Shown here piece after piece: positions 9,772 to 18,242 of a DNA stretch of 64,000 nt. The stretch's first letter is position 1. Each line of letters begins with the position of its first letter. Source of the DNA: JBHFEI01 sp041928815 (lineage in GTDB: Bacteria; Pseudomonadota; Alphaproteobacteria; Rhizobiales; Rhizobiaceae); NCBI RefSeq assembly GCF_041928815.1, contig NZ_JBHFEI010000010.1:1-64000 (forward strand). The letters run 5' to 3'. The notes beneath the pieces are model-generated. The model was not told the DNA's origin, did not search any database, and saw nothing but the letters and a program-made list of their open reading frames with translations. The position numbers and the translations under genes are program-made.

Positions 9772-11850
9772 TCAGAACGTCAAAAGGTAATGGCCGTTGG
9801 CGGTGACATGCGCCTGCATGCCGGGAAAGACGACGATGGTCGTCGTCGGTTCCTCGATGATGCAGGGCCCCTCGACGGTCATGCCGGGGCGGATCGCCGC
9901 GTCGCGGTAGACCGGTGTCGTCACCGGATCGGCCGCGCCGAAGAAGGCGGGCCGGGCGTGGGCGTGGGCGTCGACGCCGGCGGAGGGCGCCGTCGCAGCA
10001 CGTCCCGTGAGCGCGATGCCGGTCGCGACGCCGAGGCGCGCCTTCCAGCTCAGGAATTCGATGGCGCTTCCCGTGTCGCGCAGTTCGAACAGCCGCTCAT
10101 GGGTGCGGTGGAAGGATTCGACGAGCGCCGCGCGGTTTTCCGGCCGCGTCAGGTCAGGGTCGGGCACCGGGGTCGAGATCTCCCAGACCTGGCTCGCATA
10201 GCGCGCCTCGACCAGATAGTCGACGGTGACGGGGATGTCCGGCGGCACATTGGCGAGGCCGGCGCGGAACGCGTCCAGCTTGTCCGACAGGGCTTTCAGC
10301 GTGGCTGCGGCGCGCGCGCCGTCGAAGGCGGCGCTGGTGGTGAACATCGTCATCGATTCCTCGGTGAGGATGTTGGCGAAATGCATGCCCGAGGCCGACA
10401 GCGCCGAGGCCTGTTTCGGGATCAGCACGCGGCGGCAGTTGAGCTCGCGGGCGATCAACAGGATGTTGATGCCGGCCGCACCCCCGCCGGCGACGATGAC
10501 GCTGTCGGCCGGATTGATGCCCTCGGCGATGGTGATGTCGTGGATCGCCTTGATCATCACCTCGGAGGCGAGGTTGAGGATGCCGTAGGCCGCCTGCTCG
10601 ACCGACTGGCCGAGTTTTTCCGCGACCGCGCCGACCGCCTGCCGGGCCGCCGCGACGTCGAGCGTCATGCGGCCGCCGAGGAAGTAGTCGGGGTCGAAAT
10701 AGCCGAGCACTGAGGCCGCGTCCGAGACGGTGGCGTCCGTGCCGCCGCGGCCGTAGCAGGCCGGTCCCGGCACGGAGCCCGCCGATTGCGGCCCGACGCG
10801 GAGCAGCCCGCCATCGTCGATCCAGGCGATCGAGCCGCCGCCGGCGCCGACCGAGCGAATGTCGACCGAGGACATGCCGAGCAGGTGGCCGGTCCAGGTG
10901 CCGCCGAGCCAGGTGTCGCGCGAATAGACGAGCTGGCCGTCGCGCACCAGCCCGACGTCGAAGGTGGTGCCGCCGGTGTCGCAGATGATGACGTCGCCGC
11001 CGCAATGTTCCAGCTCGCTGAAGCTGCGCGCGGCGACCGGCGCCATGGAGGGACCCGATTTCGCCAGCTGGATCGGCTTGGCGATGACGTCCGAGATCTG
11101 GTTGCAGCCGCCGATCGAGGTGGAGACGAGGATGTCGGCGGCGCATCCGGCGGCGCGCAGGTCGTCCTCGAGCCGGCCGAGATGGTCCTGCATCAGCGGC
11201 TTCAGCGAGGCGTCGATCGCGGTCGCCGAGGCGCGGCGATATTCGCGGATGATCGGGATCAGCTGGTGCGACAGGGTGTAGGGCACGCCCGGCAGGTGTT
11301 CGTCGAGAAGTTCGGCGACCTTAAGTTCATGCACCGGATTGGCGATCGACCAGAGGAAGGAGACGGCGACGGCCTGATAGCCGTCCTCCTTCAGCTGCTT
11401 CAGCACGCCGATCGCCTGCGCCTCGTCGAGCGCGCGCGAGATGCCGCCCTCGGCATTGATGCGCTCGGCGATCTCGAAGGTGCGCCGGCGCGGGATGTAG
11501 GGCTCCGGGAAGACCTGCGTGAAATCATGCGGATTGCGCTTACCGCCCTCCTTGAACACCAGCGTGTCGGGAAAGCCGTCGGTGGTGAGGAAGGCGGTCT
11601 TGGCGCCGCTGCGCGTGACGATGGCGTTGGTCGCCCGCGTCGTGCCGTAGATGAAGAGCGAGGTTTCCCTGAGGAGGTCGTCGAGCGTCAGGCCGAGCTG
11701 GCGGGCGGCATCGGCGATCGAATTGGAGAGGCCGGTGAAGGCCCGCTCCGGCGTCGTCAGCGACTTGCCGACGGTGAGGTTTCCTGCCGCGTCCGAGACG
11801 ACCACATCGGTGAAGGTGCCGCCCGTGTCGACGGAAATGCGATAGGCCAT
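9772..11850 (-). CDS. Hydantoinase A / 5-oxoprolinase alpha-type, ATP-binding subunit
   Basis: A 692-residue HyuA-family protein with the ASKHA-type phosphate-binding motif VDTGGTFTDVVV at the N-terminus and a second one, CDTGGTTFDVGLV, near residue 290. VAGGGAAGINI near residue 450 is the adenosine region. It would phosphorylate the amide carbonyl so that the ring can be hydrolysed together with the B subunit. First gene of the leftward operon A-B-cupin-aminotransferase. A GTATAC palindrome lies 84 bases upstream at 11934-11951, and the XRE-cupin regulator gene ends just beyond it. Confidence 0.92.
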   Translation of the reverse strand: MAYRISVDTGGTFTDVVVSDAAGNLTVGKSLTTPERAFTGLSNSIADAARQLGLTLDDLLRETSLFIYGTTRATNAIVTRSGAKTAFLTTDGFPDTLVFKEGGKRNPHDFTQVFPEPYIPRRRTFEIAERINAEGGISRALDEAQAIGVLKQLKEDGYQAVAVSFLWSIANPVHELKVAELLDEHLPGVPYTLSHQLIPIIREYRRASATAIDASLKPLMQDHLGRLEDDLRAAGCAADILVSTSIGGCNQISDVIAKPIQLAKSGPSMAPVAARSFSELEHCGGDVIICDTGGTTFDVGLVRDGQLVYSRDTWLGGTWTGHLLGMSSVDIRSVGAGGGSIAWIDDGGLLRVGPQSAGSVPGPACYGRGGTDATVSDAASVLGYFDPDYFLGGRMTLDVAAARQAVGAVAEKLGQSVEQAAYGILNLASEVMIKAIHDITIAEGINPADSVIVAGGGAAGINILLIARELNCRRVLIPKQASALSASGMHFANILTEESMTMFTTSAAFDGARAAATLKALSDKLDAFRAGLANVPPDIPVTVDYLVEARYASQVWEISTPVPDPDLTRPENRAALVESFHRTHERLFELRDTGSAIEFLSWKARLGVATGIALTGRAATAPSAGVDAHAHARPAFFGAADPVTTPVYRDAAIRPGMTVEGPCIIEEPTTTIVVFPGMQAHVTANGHYLLTF

Positions 11851-11933
11851 GCGCGCTGCTCCGGCTGATTTTTATGTTCCCGGAGAGTAGGGAAGCCTGT
11901 TTTCAGGCGCTTGGGAAGGCGATACCGGGGGAG

Positions 11934-11951
11934 TGGTGCGTATACTCACCA
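11934..11951. promoter_or_regulatory. Candidate GntR/FCD operator before the hydantoinase operon
   Basis: TGGTGCGTATACTCACCA is an 18-base palindrome with a single mismatched pair. Its GTATAC core matches the FCD-type GntR consensus (GTM followed by KAC) and is shared with the site at 13368-13387. It lies upstream of the leftward gene starting at 11850, in the 123-base gap after the XRE-cupin gene. Function inferred. Confidence 0.5.
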
Positions 11952-11973
11952 TCGGCCGCCGCCTTCCGCGGCC

Positions 11974-12522
11974 TCAATAGGTCGGCGGCGTGATGGCGCT
12001 GACGATCTCGCTGGTTGCGTCGGCGACGTTGCGGAAGCGATGCGGCTCGCGGCTGTCGAAGTAGTAGCCGTCGCCGGGCTTCAGCACGCGCTTCTGGCTG
12101 CCCACCGTCACCTCGATCGCGCCCGACAGGACCATGCCGGATTCCTGCGCCGAATGGGTGAATTCCTCGCCGGTGTCGGCACCGATCGCATAGGTCTCGT
12201 GCAGCATCAGAAGATGCCGGTTCGGGTGTTCGAGGCCGATCACCCGGTGGGAAATCGTCTCGCTCTTGCCGATCTCGACGAATTCCTGCGCCGTGTAGAA
12301 GGGTTTCGGCGGCAGGTTGGAGTTAAGATCGGTGAAGAAGCCGGTCAGCGTCGTGCCGAGCGCGTCGAGGATGGCGCCGAGCGTGTCGATCGAGGGACTC
12401 ATCCGGTCGCGCTCGATCAGCGAGATGGTCGAATGGGACATGCCGGAGCGGATGGCGAGTTCGCGCAGGCCCAGGGCGCGGCGCCGGCGCAATTCCTTGA
12501 GTTTCGGCCCGATCTTCGGCAT
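11974..12522 (-). CDS. XRE-family regulator with C-terminal cupin domain
   Basis: A 182-residue regulator: a helix-turn-helix at about residues 8-62 (LGLRELAIRSGMSHSTISLIE) and a cupin sensor at about 105-175 with HSAQESGMVLSG and SREPHRF. The layout matches PuuR and related regulators of polyamine or amine catabolism, where the cupin binds a small ligand. It lies between the hydantoinase operon and the GntR gene, all in the same direction. Its own promoter carries a perfect inverted repeat (12551-12566), so autorepression is likely. It probably recognises a substrate or intermediate of the surrounding pathway. Confidence 0.88.
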   Translation of the reverse strand: MPKIGPKLKELRRRRALGLRELAIRSGMSHSTISLIERDRMSPSIDTLGAILDALGTTLTGFFTDLNSNLPPKPFYTAQEFVEIGKSETISHRVIGLEHPNRHLLMLHETYAIGADTGEEFTHSAQESGMVLSGAIEVTVGSQKRVLKPGDGYYFDSREPHRFRNVADATSEIVSAITPPTY

Positions 12523-12550
12523 GGCTGTCGTCCCCGGTGTCCGCAGCGGG

Positions 12551-12595
12551 ATCCTCTGTTGAGGATAATAGACAGGGGAAGGCGGTCCCTGTCAA
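12551..12595 (-). promoter_or_regulatory. Promoter and operator of the XRE-cupin regulator
   Basis: Read on the minus strand, TTGACA (12595-12590) is followed after 18 bases by CTATTA (12571-12566), a good alphaproteobacterial promoter. ATCCTC at 12551-12556 and GAGGAT at 12561-12566 form a perfect inverted repeat with a 4-base spacer (TGTT) overlapping the -10 region and start point, the position expected for a repressor site. The gene starts at 12522. Confidence 0.55.
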
Positions 12596-12635
12596 TCCGC
12601 CCATGCCGCACTGCAGCAAAAGGGGGCGGGCCGTC

Positions 12636-13316
12636 TCAGCGCAGCAGGGTCTCGGCGATGCGCGCGGCTTCCGCGACATGGGCCCGGCAGGCCGTGGCCG
12701 CGGCCTCCGGGTCGTTCAGCGCGATCGCGGCGTAGATCTCGCGGATGCGCGCCGGGCCGGAGACCGTGCGGTTCGCCGTCGACAGCGTCATCACCCGGAG
12801 CCGGGAGATACGGCTGTTCAGCCGGTTGACGATCTCCCAGGCGATCGTATGGCCGCTGGTCTCGAAGATGATGCGGTAGAATTCGTGGGTGACGTCGAGG
12901 ATCGCCGGCGGCGACTGCGTCTTCGAGGTCGTGTCGAGGTCGGCGAGCACGGCGGCAAGCCGGGCCTTGACCACGGCGTCGGCCGAGCGGGCGCATTCGG
13001 CGGCGGCGGCCGATTCCAGCGCCGAGCGGATCTCGTAGATCTGCCGCGCGTCATCCCATGAGAGCCGCGCGACGCTCGGTCCCTGCTTGGCGACGGCGTC
13101 GACGAGGCCCTCCGATTCCAGATGGCGGATCACCTCGCGGATCACGGAACGCGAGACGCCGAGCTGGTCGCAGAGCGTGCGTTCCACCAGCCGCTGCCCC
13201 GGCTCGAACAGGCCGGAGATGATGGCGCGGCGCATGCGGTCGAGCGCGATCTCGCGCAGCGTCGCGGGCGGTGTTTCGATCCTGAGGCCGGCGAGGCCGT
13301 CATCCGTGTTTGCCAT
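12636..13316 (-). CDS. GntR-family transcriptional regulator, FadR/FCD subgroup
   Basis: A 226-residue regulator with a winged helix-turn-helix at about 18-80 (CDQLGVSRSVIREVIRHLESEGLV) and an all-helical FCD ligand-binding domain at about 90-220 containing the usual His-rich metal-binding helices (VTHEFYRIIF, CRAHVAEAARI). FCD regulators usually sense carboxylic acids and repress catabolic operons. The start at 13316 has a perfect AGGAGG six bases upstream. It is divergent from the rightward operon at 13416, with a palindrome between them (13368-13387), so it is the most likely repressor of that operon and of itself. Confidence 0.92.
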   Translation of the reverse strand: MANTDDGLAGLRIETPPATLREIALDRMRRAIISGLFEPGQRLVERTLCDQLGVSRSVIREVIRHLESEGLVDAVAKQGPSVARLSWDDARQIYEIRSALESAAAAECARSADAVVKARLAAVLADLDTTSKTQSPPAILDVTHEFYRIIFETSGHTIAWEIVNRLNSRISRLRVMTLSTANRTVSGPARIREIYAAIALNDPEAAATACRAHVAEAARIAETLLR

Positions 13317-13356
13317 GCTTCCTCCTCTAGCCGCGAAAAATCCGTCCTGCAAGCTC

Positions 13357-13387
13357 TTGACACGTCGTATTATGGTATACCAACATA
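13357..13387 (+). promoter_or_regulatory. Promoter element and GntR/FCD operator before the monooxygenase operon
   Basis: TTGACA at 13357-13362 is a consensus -35 box for the rightward operon; no clear -10 was found at the ideal spacing. The palindrome TATNNTGGTATACCANNATA at 13368-13387 has a perfect 10-base centre and overlaps the region between -35 and the start point, a repressing position. The core GTATAC is the same as at 11934-11951. The site also lies just upstream of the divergent GntR gene. Confidence 0.6.
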
Positions 13388-13415
13388 CGATCATCGTCGA
13401 TGAGGTTGGACCGCC

Positions 13416-14018
13416 ATGGCCATTGAGATCCGGAAAACGCTTCTTCATGTGGAAAGGACGCTGATCGAAGGCGGCAGGGCGGCCGAGGTGCCGCTGACGC
13501 TGATCGCGGCGATCGCCGTGGTGAAGAACCCCTGGGCCGGACGCGGTTTCGTCGAGGACCTGAAGCCGGAGATCCACGCCGCCGCGCCCGTGCTCGGCGC
13601 GCTCCTGACGCGGATGATCCTCGAGACGGCCGGCTCCGGCGAGGCGGTCGAGGCCTATGGCAAGTCGGCGGTGGTCGGCCTTTCCGGCGAGATCGAGCAT
13701 GCCTCGGCGCTGATCCACACGCTGCGCTTCGGCAACCACTACCGTCAGGCGGTGGGCGCGAAATCCTACCTCGCCTTCTGCAACACGCGCGGGCCCGCCA
13801 ATGCGCCGGTGATGATCCCGCTGATGGACAAGAACGACGAGGGCCGCCGCTCGCACTACCTCACCATCCAGTGCGCCGTGCCGGATGCGCCGGCCGCCGA
13901 CGAGATCGTCGTCGCCCTCGGCGCCTCGATCGGTGGCCGTCCGCATCACCGCATCGGCGACCGCTACCAGGACCTGAAGGATCTCGGCCACGATGTCAGC
14001 AATCCGGCAGCGGTCTGA
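13416..14018 (+). CDS. Amino acid synthesis family protein (PF06684 / DUF1185 type)
   Basis: A 200-residue protein with the full pattern of this uncharacterised family: VKNPWAGRGFVEDL near residue 37, KSAVVGLSGEIEHA near 83-96 and the ending IGGRPHHRIGDRYQD. The family name is historical; no reaction is firmly assigned. It is the first gene after the GntR operator and overlaps the alpha/beta hydrolase by 26 bases, so it belongs to the core of the catabolic operon rather than to amino-acid synthesis. The GRPHHR segment could bind a metal or phosphate, but this is a guess from composition. Confidence 0.82.
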   Translation: MAIEIRKTLLHVERTLIEGGRAAEVPLTLIAAIAVVKNPWAGRGFVEDLKPEIHAAAPVLGALLTRMILETAGSGEAVEAYGKSAVVGLSGEIEHASALIHTLRFGNHYRQAVGAKSYLAFCNTRGPANAPVMIPLMDKNDEGRRSHYLTIQCAVPDAPAADEIVVALGASIGGRPHHRIGDRYQDLKDLGHDVSNPAAV

Positions 14019-14799
14019 GACGCCCTGCGGCGTCGCCTATGCGACGGCGGGCACCGGCGAGCCGCTGGTGCTGCTGCATGGCGTCGGCATGCGGGCGGAG
14101 GCCTGGGCGCCGCAGATCGCGGCGCTCGCGGAGCGCTTCACCGTGATCGCCGTCGACCTGCCCGGCCACGGACAAAGCGCCGCCCTGCCGAAGGGCGCGC
14201 GCCTGCCGGATTTCGTCGCCCGGCTGAAGACGTTTCTCGGCGAACTCGGGCCGGGACCCGTCAGCCTCGCCGGCCATTCGATGGGCGCGCTGATCGCCGG
14301 CGGGCTCGCGGTCGAGGCGCCGAGGCGGGTGCGCCGCGTGGCGCTGCTGAACGGTGTCTTCCGCCGTGACGCGCAGGCGCGCGGCGCGGTCGAGGCGCGG
14401 GCACGCGACATCCTGACGGGCGATTTCGATCGGGAAGCCCCGCTCGGCCGCTGGTTCGGCCCCGGCCACGAGCATGAGGAGGCCTTCGTGCTGACGCGCC
14501 GGCTTTTGTCGGAGGTGGATGCGCAGGGCTATGCCACCGCCTATGCCGCCTTCGCGACCGGTGACGACGTCTATGCCGGCCGCTTCGGTGCGATCCGCTG
14601 CCCGGCCCTGTTCCTGACCGGTGCCGACGATCCGAACTCGACGCCGGAGATGAGCCTTGCCATGGCGGAGGCCGCCGACGACGGCGCGGCGGTGGTGATC
14701 GAAGGCCATCGCCACATGGTCAACCTGACGGCGCCCGATGCCGTCAATGCCGCGCTCGTCGCCTGGATGGCGCGGACACCGAAGGAGGAGGCCGCATGA
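13993..14799 (+). CDS. Alpha/beta-fold hydrolase
   Basis: A 268-residue alpha/beta hydrolase with oxyanion HGVGM (29-33), nucleophile elbow GHSMG with Ser96, an acid in LTGADDPNS near residue 215 and the catalytic His in EGHRHMVN near 242. This is the usual complete triad. In this operon it may hydrolyse an ester, amide or C-C bond made after flavin-dependent oxygenation. It overlaps both neighbours (26 bases upstream, 4 bases downstream), which indicates translational coupling. Confidence 0.9.
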   Translation: MSAIRQRSETPCGVAYATAGTGEPLVLLHGVGMRAEAWAPQIAALAERFTVIAVDLPGHGQSAALPKGARLPDFVARLKTFLGELGPGPVSLAGHSMGALIAGGLAVEAPRRVRRVALLNGVFRRDAQARGAVEARARDILTGDFDREAPLGRWFGPGHEHEEAFVLTRRLLSEVDAQGYATAYAAFATGDDVYAGRFGAIRCPALFLTGADDPNSTPEMSLAMAEAADDGAAVVIEGHRHMVNLTAPDAVNAALVAWMARTPKEEAA

Positions 14800-15728
14800 G
14801 CATCGATCCGCGCGCGTTGCGCGACGCCTTCGGCGCGTTCCTGACCGGGGTCACGGTCGTGACCAGCCGCAACGCGGCCGGCGCCCCGATCGGCTTCACC
14901 GCCAATTCCTTCGCCAGCGTTTCCCTCGATCCGCCGCTGCTGCTCGTCTGCATCGCGAAAAGCTCGCGCAATTTCGAGGCCGTGACCGGGGCTTCCGGCT
15001 TCGCCGTCAACATCCTCTCCGAGGGGCAGAAGGATGTCTCCAACACTTTTGCCCGGCCGAGCGAGGACCGTTTCGCCACCGTCGGCTGGTCGGACGGTCC
15101 GCATGGCGCGCCCGTCCTTGCCGACGTCGCCGCCTGGTTCGACTGCTCGATGCATGAGATCGTCGATGCCGGCGACCATGCGATCCTGATCGGCCGCGTC
15201 GAGGCCTTCGGCAATGCCGGCACCACCGGGCTCGGCTATCAGCGCGGCGCCTATTTCTTCCCCGGCGCCTCGGAGCGCGCCCTGGTCGCAAGCCAGGACA
15301 TGCCGCAGGTGATCGGCGCGGTCGCCGAGCGCGACGGCGCGATCCTGCTGGTCGAGGCGGGCGAAGGCAGGCTGAAGCTGCCCGCCTTCGCGCTGACGGC
15401 GGAGGACGGCCCGGATGCGTTCGGCACGCGGCTTTCCGAACTGACCGGCCTCGCCGTGCAGCCGGGGCTGATCTATTCCGTCTATGACGACCGTAAGGCG
15501 ATGCGCCGGCATGTCGTCTATCGGGCCGTGCTCGGCGAGGGGGAGCCGGTCGCCGGCCGCTTCTTCCCCGCCGCCGATCTGCCGATCGACCGGATCGCCG
15601 ACAGCGCCGAGCGCGATCTCGTCCGGCGGTATGCCGCGGAAAGCCGGTTCGGCAATTTCGGCGTCTATGTCGGCGATCAGGACAGGGGCCGGGTCCATGC
15701 CCAGCCGGTGAAGGAACCGCAGCGATGA
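14796..15728 (+). CDS. Flavin reductase (DIM6/HpaC-like) with extra C-terminal Nudix-like domain
   Basis: Residues 1-165 form a flavin reductase domain (FLTGVTVVTSRN, FTANSFASVSLDPPLLLVCI, GYQRGAYF) that would use NAD(P)H to supply reduced flavin to the luciferase-like monooxygenase encoded next. Residues about 170-310 form a second domain resembling a Nudix fold (QVIGAVAERDGAILLVEAGE) but without the canonical Nudix box Glu residues, so it may be a sensor or docking domain. Stand-alone reductases of this family are about 160-180 residues; this one has 310. Four-base overlaps join it to the hydrolase before it and the monooxygenase after it. Confidence 0.87.
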   Translation: MSIDPRALRDAFGAFLTGVTVVTSRNAAGAPIGFTANSFASVSLDPPLLLVCIAKSSRNFEAVTGASGFAVNILSEGQKDVSNTFARPSEDRFATVGWSDGPHGAPVLADVAAWFDCSMHEIVDAGDHAILIGRVEAFGNAGTTGLGYQRGAYFFPGASERALVASQDMPQVIGAVAERDGAILLVEAGEGRLKLPAFALTAEDGPDAFGTRLSELTGLAVQPGLIYSVYDDRKAMRRHVVYRAVLGEGEPVAGRFFPAADLPIDRIADSAERDLVRRYAAESRFGNFGVYVGDQDRGRVHAQPVKEPQR

Positions 15729-16762
15729 AATTCTCCCTCTTCGTCCACATGGAACGGCTGAACGCCGAACAGAGCCACAGGGAACTCTATGAGGAATTCG
15801 TGGCGCTCGCCGAGATCGCCGACCGCGGCGGCATGCATGCGGTGTGGACCGGCGAGCATCACGGCATGGATTTCACCATCGCGCCGAACCCCTTCATCAA
15901 CCTCGCCGATCTGGCGCGGCGTACGACGAATGTGCGCCTCGGTACCGGCACGGTGATCGCGCCCTTCTGGCATCCGATCAAGCTCGCCGGCGAGGCGGCG
16001 ATGACCGACATCATCTGCAACGGCCGGCTCGACATCGGCATCGCGCGCGGCGCCTACAGTTTCGAATATGAGCGGCTCCATCCCGGCCTCGACGCCTGGG
16101 GTGCGGGCCAGCGCATGCGCGAGCTGGTGCCGGCGATCAAGGGTCTCTGGGCCGGCGACTATGCCCATGAGGGCGAGTTCTACCAGTTCCCGAAGACGAG
16201 CTCGGCGCCGAAGCCGCTGCAACAGCCGCATCCGCCGCTCTGGATCGCCGCGCGTGACCCGAACAGCCACGAATTCGCCGTCGCCTCCGGCTGCAACGTG
16301 CAGGTGACGCCGCTCGCCAATGGCGAGGCCGAGATCGAAAGCCTGATGGAGCGCTTCAACGCGGCCTGTGAAAAATTCCCAGACGTTGCGCGGCCGAAGA
16401 TCATGCTGCTGCTGCACACCTATGTCGGCGCCGACGCGGCGGACGTCGAGCAGGCGCTGAAGGAGGTCAGCACCTATTACAACTATTTCTTCGCCTGGTT
16501 CAAAAACCAGCGGCCGATCCGCCAGGGCCTGATCGAGACCCTGAGCGCGGAGGAGCTTGCCGCCAATCCAAACCTCGCGCCGGAGGTGATGCGCGCCAAC
16601 ATGCCGCTCGGCACGGCGGACCAGGTGATTGCCCGCCTCAAGGTCTATGAGGCGCTCGGCTATGACGAATATTCGCTGTGGATCGACACCGGCATGAGCT
16701 TTGAGCGCAAGAAGGCCTCGCTCGAACGCTTCATCGCCGACGTCATGCCGGCATTCGGGTAA
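15725..16762 (+). CDS. LLM-class flavin-dependent monooxygenase (bacterial luciferase-like)
   Basis: A 345-residue protein with a single luciferase-like TIM barrel. WTGEHHGMDF near residue 40, RLGTGTVIAPFWHP near 75 and GRLDIGIARGAYSFEY near 100 match the LLM family of reduced-flavin monooxygenases. With the adjacent flavin reductase it makes a classic two-component oxygenase. Related enzymes open N-heterocycles, oxidise aldehydes or perform Baeyer-Villiger reactions. Next to an aldehyde dehydrogenase and a hydrolase, ring opening or C-N cleavage giving an aldehyde is a reasonable inference. This branch differs from the NtaA/DszA-type enzymes at 33-40.7 kb. Confidence 0.9.
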   Translation: MKFSLFVHMERLNAEQSHRELYEEFVALAEIADRGGMHAVWTGEHHGMDFTIAPNPFINLADLARRTTNVRLGTGTVIAPFWHPIKLAGEAAMTDIICNGRLDIGIARGAYSFEYERLHPGLDAWGAGQRMRELVPAIKGLWAGDYAHEGEFYQFPKTSSAPKPLQQPHPPLWIAARDPNSHEFAVASGCNVQVTPLANGEAEIESLMERFNAACEKFPDVARPKIMLLLHTYVGADAADVEQALKEVSTYYNYFFAWFKNQRPIRQGLIETLSAEELAANPNLAPEVMRANMPLGTADQVIARLKVYEALGYDEYSLWIDTGMSFERKKASLERFIADVMPAFG

Positions 16763-16773
16763 GGGGCACGGTG

Positions 16774-18237
16774 ATGCGGCGGTTCCAGCAGTATATCGAC
16801 GGCGCCTTCGACGACGGCAGCGGCCGTTTCGACAGCATCGATCCGGCGACCGGCGCGGTCTGGGCCGAGATGCCCGAGGCGCGGGAAGTCGATGTCGACC
16901 GCGCGGTGACGGCGGCGGAGCGGGCGCTGTGGTCCGGCCCCTGGGCGGCGATGACAGCGACGCAGCGCGGAAAGCTGCTCTATCGCCTTGCCGATCTCGT
17001 CGCCGCCAATGCGCAGGAACTGGCGGAACTCGAGACCCGCGACACGGGAAAGATCATTCGCGAGACCTCGGCGCAGATCGCCTATGTCGCCGACTATTAC
17101 CGCTACTATGCAGGCCTCGCCGACAAGATCGAGGGCGCCTACCTGCCGATCGACAAGGCGGACATGGATGTCTGGCTCCGGCGCGAGCCGGTCGGCGTCG
17201 TCGCCGCGATCGTGCCGTGGAACAGCCAGCTGTTTCTCTCGGCCGTCAAGCTCGGCCCGGCGCTCGCCGCCGGCTGCACGCTGGTGGTCAAGGCGTCCGA
17301 GGACGGTCCGGCGCCGCTGCTCGCCTTCGCCCGGCTGGTGCAGGAGGCGGGCTTTCCGGCCGGCGTCGTCAATATCCTCACCGGCTTCGGTCCTGCCTGC
17401 GGCAGCGCGCTGACCTGCCATCCGAAAATCGCCCATATCGCCTTTACCGGCGGGCCGGGAACGGCGGCGGCGGTCGTGCGCAACTCGGCGGAAAACCTCG
17501 CCTCGACTTCGCTCGAACTCGGCGGCAAATCGCCCTTCGTCGTCTTCGCCGATGCCGATCTGGAAAGTGCCGCCAACGCTCAAGTTTCCGGCATTTTTGC
17601 CGCGACCGGCCAGAGCTGCGTCGCCGGCTCGCGCCTGATCGTCGAGGCCTCGATCAAGGAGCGCTTCCTCGCCATCCTCAAATCCCGCGCGGAAGCGATC
17701 CGCATCGGCTCGCCGCTCGACATGGCGACGGAGGTCGGCCCGCTCTGCACAAGCCGGCAGCGGGCGCTGATCGAGACGGTGGTGGAGGCGAGCCTCAAGG
17801 CCGGCGCGAGGCTCGTCACCGGCGGCGCGACGCCAGGCACCTCCGGCTTCTACTATCCGCCGACCGTGATCGACTGCGACGGCGTCTCGGCCGCGTCCGT
17901 CGAGACGGAACTCTTCGGCCCGGTGCTCTCCGTCCTCTCCTTCGAGACGGAGGAGGAGGCGGTACGGCTCGCCAACGACACGCGTTTCGGTCTGGCGAGC
18001 GGCGTCTTCACCACCAATCTCGCCCGGGCCCACCGCATGGTGAAGCGCATCCGCGCCGGCGTCGTCTGGGTCAACACCTACCGCGCCGTCTCGCCGATCG
18101 CGCCTTTCGGCGGCTTCGGCCAGTCCGGCCACGGCCGCGAGGGCGGGCTTGCCGCCGCGCTCGACTACACGCGCACGAAAACCGTCTGGGTTCGCACCTC
18201 CGACGATCCGATCCCCGATCCCTTCGTCATGCGGTGA
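16774..18237 (+). CDS. NAD(P)-dependent aldehyde dehydrogenase
   Basis: A 487-residue aldehyde dehydrogenase: IVPWNSQLFLS (cofactor and oxyanion region), SLELGGKSPFV with the general-base Glu, GQSCVAGSRL with the catalytic Cys, and FGPVLSVLSF. It would oxidise an aldehyde to the acid in the cytoplasm. ATG at 16774 is chosen because AAGGGG lies seven bases upstream; a GTG immediately before it at 16771 is less well spaced. It lies 11 bases after the monooxygenase and likely acts on that enzyme's aldehyde product. It is not close enough to a named group to give a gene symbol. Confidence 0.92.
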   Translation: MRRFQQYIDGAFDDGSGRFDSIDPATGAVWAEMPEAREVDVDRAVTAAERALWSGPWAAMTATQRGKLLYRLADLVAANAQELAELETRDTGKIIRETSAQIAYVADYYRYYAGLADKIEGAYLPIDKADMDVWLRREPVGVVAAIVPWNSQLFLSAVKLGPALAAGCTLVVKASEDGPAPLLAFARLVQEAGFPAGVVNILTGFGPACGSALTCHPKIAHIAFTGGPGTAAAVVRNSAENLASTSLELGGKSPFVVFADADLESAANAQVSGIFAATGQSCVAGSRLIVEASIKERFLAILKSRAEAIRIGSPLDMATEVGPLCTSRQRALIETVVEASLKAGARLVTGGATPGTSGFYYPPTVIDCDGVSAASVETELFGPVLSVLSFETEEEAVRLANDTRFGLASGVFTTNLARAHRMVKRIRAGVVWVNTYRAVSPIAPFGGFGQSGHGREGGLAAALDYTRTKTVWVRTSDDPIPDPFVMR

Positions 18238-18242
18238 GGACC

